This document shows positions 1 through 6,973 of a DNA stretch of 64,000 bases, piece by piece. This stretch comes from Caulobacter ginsengisoli (lineage in GTDB: Bacteria; Pseudomonadota; Alphaproteobacteria; Caulobacterales; Caulobacteraceae). The notes below the pieces were generated by a model. That model ran no database searches, was not told where the DNA came from, and worked only from the letters and a program-made list of their open reading frames with translations. Location of the stretch: NCBI RefSeq assembly GCF_030814835.1, contig NZ_JAUSVS010000008.1, positions 124,001-188,000 of the forward strand, given 5' to 3'. Each line of letters starts with the position of its first letter. Position 1 is the first letter of the stretch. The position numbers were made by a program, and so were the translations under genes.

Positions 1-48
1 GGCCTGGTCGGCGACAAAGGCGAGGTCCTTGGCGCTGGGCGTGTTCAT
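1..48 (-). CDS. Partial CDS, N-terminal 16 residues only
   Basis: An ATG at position 48 on the minus strand opens a frame that runs off the left edge; 16 residues are visible (starting MNTPSAKDLAFV). Its ATG overlaps the TGA of the MpaB-like gene at 45-47 (ATGA), so the two are probably translationally coupled. Too little is present to name the product. Confidence 0.55.
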   Translation of the reverse strand, partial: MNTPSAKDLAFVADQA

Positions 49-959
49 GGGTGGCGGTAGAGATACTCCGGCGGCAGGCCCATGCGGACGCAGGCCTGGG
101 CGGGCGGGGCGGCCTTGATGACCAGGCGGTCCGACGCCTTGCCGGCCATCGCGACCAGCCACGTCTGCCAGGGCTTCAGGCCATAGGAGGCATCCAGCCC
201 CAGGATGTCCCTTGTCCAGCCCGGCAGGATGTCGATCGCCGCCCGCATCAGCACCGGCTGCATGAGGCGCAGCGGCCCCGGCAACGCGGCTGTGCGTTTC
301 ATGATGTCGAGGAATTCGAAGACGATTTCCGACCGCTCCAGCTTGGGCCGCATCGCTTCAAACTGCGCCTCCAGCTCGGCCTCCGAGCCCGGGGCGCCGG
401 TGGCGCCGTAGAGCTTCGCCGCCGGGGCGGCCTCGGCATAGAAGCGGTCCCGCTCGGCCTGGCTCAGCGGCCGCACGAAGCGGTGGTAGGCGTTCATGAA
501 GCCGAAGGAGGCGGTGGCCTGCACCCAGTCCAGCAGTTCCGGATCGCTGGCTCCGTAGGCGACGCCGGCCGGGGTCTGGCCCTTCACCCTGGCGTGCATG
601 CGCCCGACGCCGGCGATCATCTTCTCGGCCGCGCTCCGGGGTCCATAGACGGTCATCATCGCCGCCAGCCCCGTGCGCTGCATGCGCGGCAGGGGATCGG
701 TGCGGAAGCTGGTGTGATCCCAGACCCCCGAGCGCACCCGCGGCTCGGCCAGTTCCAGCAGCACGGCGGTGATGCCGCCGATATAGAGGGCGATGGGGTT
801 CTTGAAGACCCGCCAGGACACCGAGTCCGGCGCCGCCAGGGCCGCCTCCCCCGCCGGGGCGGTGAAGTCGACGGTCGGCATGCCCTTGCCCGACGCATAG
901 CCGCTGGCGGCCGCGTCGAGGCGGGACTGGAGGGGCTTAGGCAGCGTCGCGGTCTTCAT
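45..959 (-). CDS. Oxygenase MpaB family protein (DUF2236)
   Basis: A 304-residue protein resembling the DUF2236/MpaB-rubber oxygenase catalytic domain, a largely helical haem-binding fold. The family pattern is seen in the segment around residues 55-140 (ALYIGG...ELAEPRV...GVWDHTSF, then a second helix block beginning TVYG) and in the aromatic stretch FGFMNAYHRF near residue 150. Members include latex-clearing proteins and fungal MpaB, but most bacterial members have no known substrate, so no reaction is assigned. No signal peptide is evident. The gene overlaps the next minus-strand gene by 4 bp, and a 20-bp palindrome lies 36 bp upstream, suggesting a regulated small operon. Confidence 0.8.
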   Translation of the reverse strand: MKTATLPKPLQSRLDAAASGYASGKGMPTVDFTAPAGEAALAAPDSVSWRVFKNPIALYIGGITAVLLELAEPRVRSGVWDHTSFRTDPLPRMQRTGLAAMMTVYGPRSAAEKMIAGVGRMHARVKGQTPAGVAYGASDPELLDWVQATASFGFMNAYHRFVRPLSQAERDRFYAEAAPAAKLYGATGAPGSEAELEAQFEAMRPKLERSEIVFEFLDIMKRTAALPGPLRLMQPVLMRAAIDILPGWTRDILGLDASYGLKPWQTWLVAMAGKASDRLVIKAAPPAQACVRMGLPPEYLYRHP

Positions 960-994
960 GTCCCGACAATGTGTCGAGGCGGCCCGCTAAGGCA

Positions 995-1014
995 ACCTAT
1001 CGCTAGTGATAGGT
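995..1014. promoter_or_regulatory. 20-bp palindrome, candidate operator
   Basis: ACCTATC-N6-GATAGGT, with 18 of 20 bases self-complementary. It sits 36 bp upstream of the MpaB-like start codon at 959, a usual place for a TetR-type operator. No adjacent regulator gene is visible, so the binding protein is unknown. It could also act as the hairpin after the 1118-aa gene, which ends at 1031 and is transcribed toward it. Confidence 0.4.
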
Positions 1015-1030
1015 CGATCAGCCCGCCAAA

Positions 1031-4000
1031 TCAGCCCGTCGGCGCCCCCAGCGCCGCCACCTGGGTGTCGCTCTTCAGGTCCAGCTTCAACACCGGCCCG
1101 TCGACCGCCCGGCCGCCGACCTCCCAGCCCTTGAAGGTCCAGCCCTTGCTGGGCTTGGCGGTCAGCTCGACGCTGCTGTTCCTGCCGTAGATGCGGTGGA
1201 AGTCGCCGGTCCCGTCCTTGCGCTGGCCCTGGTCGGCGCGGTTCAGGGTGATCTCGACCGAGGGGTCCTGGGCCCGGACGTCCAGCACCACCTGGGTGCT
1301 CTTGGCCGGCAGCCAGTCGACGCCGACGCCCAGCACCAGGTTCTTGATCTGCGGGGTCGGCGCGCCGCTGGGCAGGTCGCTGAAGGTGATATCCAGCGCC
1401 AGGTCCGACCAGGCCGGCGGCAGGGCCAGCTTCTGCTTGATGGTGGCGTCGGTGGATTTGAGCAGTGCGTTGAGGATATCCAGGGCCAAGAGGCTGGGCA
1501 GGCTGGGCGTCACCTTCTTGCCGTCGAAACCGTAGCTCCAGCTCCAGATGCGGTCCGCGTCGCGCCGCACGCCATAGAGATGCTCGTCGACCCGCACGAT
1601 CCCCTCATTGGCGACGGTCAGGGTCAGAATGGCGTTGCCCGAGCCGGGGACGGGATCGGCGAACTCAAGCCTGTCCAGGGTGATCTTCTGGAGGAAGGCC
1701 CGCTGGTGGCGCGGCAGCACCAGGCCGCGACGCACCGGGTCGATGTCGATCCGGCCGGTCCGGTTGAGCTCAGCCAGGGCCTGGGCCTGATTGGGACCGA
1801 TGGAAAGTTCCAGCGGCAGGTTCTCGGACTGGATGACCCCGTCCTTGAGCAGGTCGGCGCGGATGCCGTCCAGGTTGGCCTGGAAGAGCGGGGCCAGCAC
1901 CGTGGCCTCGGCCAGCACCGTCTGGACGTCCTTGTCCTTGTTGGTGTTGAGCAGCTTTTCGATCCGCGCGAACACCTCGGTGATCGCCCAGGTGACGCTC
2001 GCCGGTTTGAACGCCGTCGTCTCATAGGCCCGCACCAGGTAGTAGAGCTGGGTGGTCAGGGCGATGCGGGCCCGCTGGCCCAGCTCGGCCATGAACTGCA
2101 GGGCGGCCGGGTTGACCGCGGCGATGGCCTGGCCGCGGGCGGCGGTCAGGGTGTTGACGGCCGTGGCGTTGGTCGAGGCCTTGGCGTAGCCGTCGGCGAT
2201 CTGCTGCAGGGTGGTCATCAGCTCGTCGAAGACCTTGCCCTTCTTGATCGCCAGCGCCTTGATCTCGTCGGCGATCTTGGCCCACTCGTCGCTCTTGGCC
2301 TTCAGCTTTTCCAGTTCCGCGTCGATGGCCGACTGCGGCACGTGCAGCGAGGTGATGGCCTTGGTGACCAGGGTGATGGCCGGCCCCACGCCCTTGGCGG
2401 CGGTGGCCCAGGCGGTCGGTTTCTTGTTGCGGATCTCCTCGATCTCCTCGGCGGTCTTGCCCTCCTTCTTGGCCTCCTTGACCGCCTCCTTCATGGCCTT
2501 CTCGGCCGCCGACTTGGCGTCCTTGGCCGCCTTGATGGAGCCGGTGATCGAGTCGCCGGCCTTCTTGACCGAGGCGACCGGATCCTTGTCCTCGTAATCG
2601 GCCATGGTCGAGGCGAAGTCGCCGATGTGGCCCAACACCGGCTGGCCATAGGGAATGACCTGCAGCAGGGCCGCCCCCATGTTCACCGCCGCCTTGATAT
2701 GGGCCTTCTTGGAGGCGTTGCTGGCCGCCTCGTTCATCAGCTTGGTGTTGAGCCCGAGCAGGTTGGTCTGGGCCTTCTCGAGGTCATCCGCGACCTCCTG
2801 CAGCGCGGTGTCCAGCCGCTTCATGCTCTCCTGGGCCTTGGCCATCTGCGCCACGACCTTCTCGGAATTGGCGTTGAGGGTCTCGATGGCCTGGTCGGCG
2901 GCGGCGGTGATGTTGGTCTGGGTCTGGGCCTTGCTCTCGATCCAGCGCGACAGCAGCAGCGTCTTGAGGGCGGCGTCGGCTTCCAGGTCGTAGGCCCGCA
3001 TCGCGCTGGTCAGGGAGAGCAGCGGCGCATAGCCGGCCGGGTTGCCGAAATAGTCGAGCTTGCTCGCCAGCCGCTGGCGCATCGAAGCCACCTCGGCGGT
3101 CGCGGCGTGCCATTCGGGGGCGTTGTCGTTGTTCCAGCCGGACAGGGTCGAGGCGGTCGGCGGGCCGATGACCAGGGTGGCCTCATAGGCTTCGAGCAAT
3201 GCGCCGGCCCGGGCCTGGTCTCCCGCCAGGAAGACCTCGCGCATCACCATCAGCATCAGGCGCAGCAGATCGGGATGCAGCCAGCTCATGACCTGCTGGT
3301 AGGGGGCCGGGTTGGGCCGCTTGCCGCCGCCGCCCGAAGAGCCCTTGGCCTTGTAGTCGGCCCCCGCCGTGGTGGTGGTCTGGGTCTTGACCTTGGTCTC
3401 CACCCGGCCGTTATCGTTGCCGAGCGCATCGTAATAGCAGATCAGCTCATAGCGGGCCGAGCGGGTGGGCGTGCCGGCCCGCCCGCCCGCCACATCGACG
3501 GCCCGAGCCCCTTCCGACCCGGCGGCGCTCTGGAAGCTGTTCATCAAGCCGGCGTGGTTGGTGGTCAGCAGGCCCGCATCGCCACCCGAGCCGGGCGCCC
3601 CCGGCGGCAGGGCGTCCTTGCCCGAGGTCGGCGCCTTGTCGGCCCCCTCGTAGCGGGTGGTGGCGGTGATGCCCTCCAGCACCCGCACGTCCGCCTTCAT
3701 GTAGTAGGCCGGCGGATCGAACTTCGGCTTGAACTTGGTGGTGCCCAGGAAGCTGTCGCGGTGGGGCCACTCGTAGCTTGAAAAACCGTAGACGGAACTG
3801 CCGTGGTCGCCGTTCTTGCCCAGGCCCGCGCCCTGGCCATGGCCGCCGTTTGCGGTCAGCCGCTTCTTGCCGTCGAGCGGCTTCAGGCTTTGGCCGTCCG
3901 TGGTCATTAGCGCGTCGCCGCCGAAGATGGTGATCTTGCCGGCGCTGCGGCCAGGCGCCCCGTCGCCGCCCGCCTTGCCGTTGACCGAGGCGTCGGCGGC

Positions 4001-4387
4001 CTTGCCCACCCGCCAGTCCAGCGGCGAGGTGTCGATCGCCCCGTTCGGCCAGAAGACGATCTGGCGGGCATGGATGGTGACATCGGCCTGAGGGATGCGC
4101 AGCGGGCTCTTGATCTCCAGCACGTCGCACAGGATCAGCACCGTTCGGGTGTCGGGATAGGGGACGGCGGGGTCGGCCTTGTTGCTCCCCGGGTCCTTGT
4201 GCAGGGCGTCGTAGACCTTGTTGCGGTGGCCGGCCTCCAGAGTCACCGTCACCCCGGTGACGCGGTGATCGGCCGGGGCGTTGGCGCTGATCTTGTTGAT
4301 CTTGTGCTCGAAATAGTAACTCTCCTGGCGCGGATCGGGCGCGCTGGCGATGAACTCGAGCTGATCGGCGAGGCGCGGTGCGGCCAT
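1031..4387 (-). CDS. Large protein of unknown function (Gly-rich / helical / InlB-like repeat)
   Basis: 1118 residues, not recognised as a known full-length family. Residues about 45-125 are beta-rich (alternating hydrophobics, as in pectate-lyase-like helices). About 130-300 is glycine-rich with GGDGAPG, GGHGQG and GAPGSGGDAG turns. About 360-800 is a long helical region with alanine/lysine/glutamate-rich coiled-coil segments near 500-770. The C-terminus (about 800-1118) is beta-rich and ends in a divergent InlB B-repeat-like unit (VELTAKPSKGWTFKGWE...). There is no signal peptide and no cysteine-rich region. The long central helices recall alpha-helical pore-forming or tape-like proteins, but this is only architectural. 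It has its own 182-bp upstream region and no functional neighbour. Confidence 0.7.
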   Translation of the reverse strand: MAAPRLADQLEFIASAPDPRQESYYFEHKINKISANAPADHRVTGVTVTLEAGHRNKVYDALHKDPGSNKADPAVPYPDTRTVLILCDVLEIKSPLRIPQADVTIHARQIVFWPNGAIDTSPLDWRVGKAADASVNGKAGGDGAPGRSAGKITIFGGDALMTTDGQSLKPLDGKKRLTANGGHGQGAGLGKNGDHGSSVYGFSSYEWPHRDSFLGTTKFKPKFDPPAYYMKADVRVLEGITATTRYEGADKAPTSGKDALPPGAPGSGGDAGLLTTNHAGLMNSFQSAAGSEGARAVDVAGGRAGTPTRSARYELICYYDALGNDNGRVETKVKTQTTTTAGADYKAKGSSGGGGKRPNPAPYQQVMSWLHPDLLRLMLMVMREVFLAGDQARAGALLEAYEATLVIGPPTASTLSGWNNDNAPEWHAATAEVASMRQRLASKLDYFGNPAGYAPLLSLTSAMRAYDLEADAALKTLLLSRWIESKAQTQTNITAAADQAIETLNANSEKVVAQMAKAQESMKRLDTALQEVADDLEKAQTNLLGLNTKLMNEAASNASKKAHIKAAVNMGAALLQVIPYGQPVLGHIGDFASTMADYEDKDPVASVKKAGDSITGSIKAAKDAKSAAEKAMKEAVKEAKKEGKTAEEIEEIRNKKPTAWATAAKGVGPAITLVTKAITSLHVPQSAIDAELEKLKAKSDEWAKIADEIKALAIKKGKVFDELMTTLQQIADGYAKASTNATAVNTLTAARGQAIAAVNPAALQFMAELGQRARIALTTQLYYLVRAYETTAFKPASVTWAITEVFARIEKLLNTNKDKDVQTVLAEATVLAPLFQANLDGIRADLLKDGVIQSENLPLELSIGPNQAQALAELNRTGRIDIDPVRRGLVLPRHQRAFLQKITLDRLEFADPVPGSGNAILTLTVANEGIVRVDEHLYGVRRDADRIWSWSYGFDGKKVTPSLPSLLALDILNALLKSTDATIKQKLALPPAWSDLALDITFSDLPSGAPTPQIKNLVLGVGVDWLPAKSTQVVLDVRAQDPSVEITLNRADQGQRKDGTGDFHRIYGRNSSVELTAKPSKGWTFKGWEVGGRAVDGPVLKLDLKSDTQVAALGAPTG

Positions 4388-4569
4388 GACGTTCCCCCGA
4401 CTTGCAGAGCGCCCGACATGCGGGACGCTTCCCCCTTGTTCGCGGAATGATGGCGTACCCGAAGAGAAATCGTCAACTCGGACGGGAATCCGCTGTCACC
4501 TCAAAATAGCTAACACTCACTGACAGTCATTGGCTCGTAGAAGAGCCGCCTCATCTCCAGGAGGCCGCC

Positions 4570-5148
4570 ATGACCGACACCCCGACCCGCCGCGACGCCA
4601 TCGCCGTCACTCTCGCCGCCGCGGCATTCGCCACGACGGCTCAGGCCGCGGCCCCCCAGCCCGTGTCGGGCGTCGATCTCGACCGCCACCGCCACGACTT
4701 CGACTGGCTGGTCGGCAGCTGGAAGGTGCGCCACCACCGCCTCAAGGCCCGACTGGCCGGGAGCACCGAGTGGGAGGACTTCGATGGGACCAGCAAGCTC
4801 TGGCTGACCCTCGATGGCCTGGGCACCGTCGACGACAACTGGCTGGACATCCCCAGCGGCGCCTATCGCGCCGTCGGCATTCGGGCCTTCAACACAAAGA
4901 CCGGCCTCTGGGCCATCTGGTGGCTGGACGAACGCTATGCCGACCGCATCGAGCCGCCGGTCTATGGCGGGTTCAAGGACGGCGTCGGGACCTTCGACGG
5001 CGACGACACCTTCAACGGCAAGCCGATCAAGGTTCGGTTCCAGTGGTCGAGGATCACCGCCAATTCCGCCCACTGGGAACAGGCCTTCAGCCCCGATGGC
5101 GGCGCGACCTGGGAAACCAACTGGACGATGGAGTTCACCCGCGCCTAG
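4570..5148 (+). CDS. DUF1579-like exported protein
   Basis: 192 residues. The N-terminus has twin arginines (PTRRDAIAV) followed by an alanine-rich hydrophobic stretch ending AQAAA, resembling a Tat signal. The mature part starts with HDFDWLVGSWKV, typical of DUF1579 and related lipocalin-like proteins, and continues with beta-strands rich in Trp and Asp (WWLDERYADRI, ETNWTMEFTR). Function of the family is unknown. The start is supported by AGGAGG at 4559-4564. The next gene begins 9 bp downstream, so the two are likely cotranscribed. Confidence 0.75.
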   Translation: MTDTPTRRDAIAVTLAAAAFATTAQAAAPQPVSGVDLDRHRHDFDWLVGSWKVRHHRLKARLAGSTEWEDFDGTSKLWLTLDGLGTVDDNWLDIPSGAYRAVGIRAFNTKTGLWAIWWLDERYADRIEPPVYGGFKDGVGTFDGDDTFNGKPIKVRFQWSRITANSAHWEQAFSPDGGATWETNWTMEFTRA

Positions 5149-5157
5149 CCTCAGCCC

Positions 5158-5628
5158 ATGAAGGAAGCCAAGCAGCGTCTCATCGCCAGGGGGGCCTGTC
5201 CCTGCGGCCAGGTGAAGTTCGAGATCACCGTCCCCGCCGTCTGGGCCTGGCACGATCATTCCGCCGCCAGCCGCCGGGCCCACGGCGCCTTCTGCGCCAC
5301 CTATGTCGGCAGCTGGCTGAGCCGCTTCCGCCTGACCGAGGGCGAAGAGGGCGTCCGCCGCTGGGAAGAGCCCGAAACCCGCGCCGTCCGCAGCTTCTGC
5401 GGCCAGTGCGGCGCCCCGCTGTTCTACCAGCGGGCCCGTTCGAAGAAGATGATCAATATCGCCCGGGCCCTGTTCCACGAGGGAACCGGCCGCGAACCCC
5501 GCTATCACATCGCCATCGACCAGACGCCGGACTGGGCCTACGAGGGCCAGCCCTTGGTCCCGCTCAAGGGCTATCCCGGCGTGGTCTGGGAGCGGCCCCG
5601 CAAACGCAGAACCGGCGGGCTGGTCTGA
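5158..5628 (+). CDS. GFA/CENP-V family protein, atypical zinc site
   Basis: 156 residues matching the GFA fold: N-terminal GACPCGQVKFEI and C-terminal SFCGQCGAPLFY carry the CxC and CxxCGxPL cysteines of the structural zinc site. The central CHCxxC motif usual in the family is replaced by HDHSAASRR, so the second (catalytic-type) site lacks its cysteines. The original reaction, glutathione-dependent formaldehyde activation, should therefore not be assumed. It follows the DUF1579-like gene by 9 bp. Confidence 0.75.
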   Translation: MKEAKQRLIARGACPCGQVKFEITVPAVWAWHDHSAASRRAHGAFCATYVGSWLSRFRLTEGEEGVRRWEEPETRAVRSFCGQCGAPLFYQRARSKKMINIARALFHEGTGREPRYHIAIDQTPDWAYEGQPLVPLKGYPGVVWERPRKRRTGGLV

Positions 5629-5740
5629 GGCGCGCCGAGGTCGCTACCGATTGGTGTGGCGTAGCGTCGCGTTCACCCTCGGTTTAGCGGTTTGCAAACC
5701 CCGTTGCGGTTGGGTCATCCGGCGTTTCGCGGAGACCCGA

Positions 5741-6835
5741 ATGCTCACCGTCCTGACCTCGATCGCCCAAGGCGACGACTATGGGTTCCTCAATCTGCTC
5801 GCGGCCGGCGGCCTGATTTCGGCCTGGATGGCGGTCGGGCCCCGGCGCCGCGCCCTGATCATGGCCAACCGGACCTGGCTGCTGCGCATCGGCCTGGGCG
5901 GCCTGACCCTGGCCGCGGTCGCCTGGACCATCTGCGTGGTCATCGGCCAGCCCGTTCTGGCGGCGCGGGCCGCCGCCCTGGTGGCGCTGACCCTGCTCTC
6001 GGGCGCGGCCCTGCTCACCCTCGACCCTCAAGGCTCCCGGGCCGCCATGGCCGATCTGAAGACCGCGCTCGACGCGGCGCCCTCGGGGATCGCCTTCTTC
6101 GACAGCCAGGAGAAGCTGTATTTCTGGAACCAGCCCTACGCCGCCATGCTGCAGACCTGTGGCCTGCAGCCGGTCGTCGGGCTGACCTTCCCCGAGATCA
6201 TCGCCGAGGCCGCCCGCCAGGGCCGACTCCTCAGCGAATTCGCCTTGTCCGTCAGCCCCACGCCGGAGGGCGGACTGGCGGTGGTGATGTCCAGGATCAC
6301 CGACCGGCGAGCCCCGGCCATGGAGCGCCAGCCGCCGCCGACGAGCGTCCCCGACGCCCCCGGGATCGAGCCCGGCGAGATCGTCCCAGTCCTGAGCGAC
6401 CTGGCCGAGGCGCCGGCCGCCGACGCCGGGTCGCGACCCCTGCGGGTTCTGGCCGCCGAGGACAACGCCACCAATCGCCTGATCCTGGCCGCCGTGCTCG
6501 AGCCGCTCGACCTGGACCTGGTCATGACCGAGGACGGCGCCGAGGCCCTGGAAGCCTTCAAGCTGGGCAATTTCGACGTGGTGCTGATGGACATCCAGAT
6601 GCCCCGGATGAACGGCGTCGAGGCCACCCGGGCCATCCGCGCCTTCGAGGCGGCCCAGAACCGCCCCGCGACCCCCATCCTGGCGGTGACCGCCAACGTG
6701 ATGAGCCAGCAGGTCAGCGACTATCTGGCGGCCGGCATGGACGACTGCATCGCCAAGCCCATCCACGCCGAAACCCTGTTCCAGGCGATCGAAAACGCCC
6801 TGGCGCCCAAGCCCCCGAGCCAGGTCGCGGCCTAG
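5741..6835 (+). CDS. Membrane PAS-receiver protein lacking a kinase core
   Basis: 364 residues from the ATG at 5741, chosen because GGAGA lies at 5731. Two or three hydrophobic segments fill residues about 15-100, then a short PAS-like domain (ALDAAPSGIAFFD...YFWNQPYAAML) at about 110-180, a Pro-rich linker, and a canonical receiver domain at about 230-350. The receiver has the acidic pair (AAEDN), phospho-acceptor Asp284 (VVLMDIQMPRMNG), Thr in ILAVTAN and Lys in CIAKPI. Neither a HisKA histidine nor a HATPase domain is present between PAS and receiver, although this order is that of hybrid kinases. It probably accepts phosphate from a kinase encoded elsewhere. Confidence 0.8.
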   Translation: MLTVLTSIAQGDDYGFLNLLAAGGLISAWMAVGPRRRALIMANRTWLLRIGLGGLTLAAVAWTICVVIGQPVLAARAAALVALTLLSGAALLTLDPQGSRAAMADLKTALDAAPSGIAFFDSQEKLYFWNQPYAAMLQTCGLQPVVGLTFPEIIAEAARQGRLLSEFALSVSPTPEGGLAVVMSRITDRRAPAMERQPPPTSVPDAPGIEPGEIVPVLSDLAEAPAADAGSRPLRVLAAEDNATNRLILAAVLEPLDLDLVMTEDGAEALEAFKLGNFDVVLMDIQMPRMNGVEATRAIRAFEAAQNRPATPILAVTANVMSQQVSDYLAAGMDDCIAKPIHAETLFQAIENALAPKPPSQVAA

Positions 6836-6846
6836 CCTCGAGGCGG

Positions 6847-6873
6847 CCTGCGAAGCCCGTCAGGGCGAAGCAG
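6847..6873. repeat. 27-bp direct repeat, left copy (candidate att)
   Basis: This 27-mer is identical to 12322-12348, the sequence next to the 3' end of tRNA-Leu. After a 10-base spacer comes GTCGGACTCG (6884-6893), also found inside the tRNA 3' end at 12362-12371, so the similarity extends imperfectly for about 47 bp. The pair brackets the hsd operon exactly. It contains CCTG-N10-CAGG and could instead be a dispersed palindromic repeat. Confidence 0.75.
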
Positions 6874-6973
6874 AGCGCGCGCCGTCGGACTCGCATGGAT
6901 GGGGTAATTCTTTGGATTTATTCAACTCTTTGGGACAAGCGAAAGCGAGTAACCCCCATAGTGACCCTCGGAG

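Noticed and set aside
1196..3781. Long open frame antisense to the 1118-aa gene
   Set aside because: GC-rich third positions give long open antisense frames; the translation is Gly/Arg/Leu-rich without domains, and the sense frame is clearly protein-like.
6894..6973. Possible integrase or second gene in the A+T-richer stretch after the left repeat
   Set aside because: Only 80 bp; no frame or hairpin with a T-tract could be supported.
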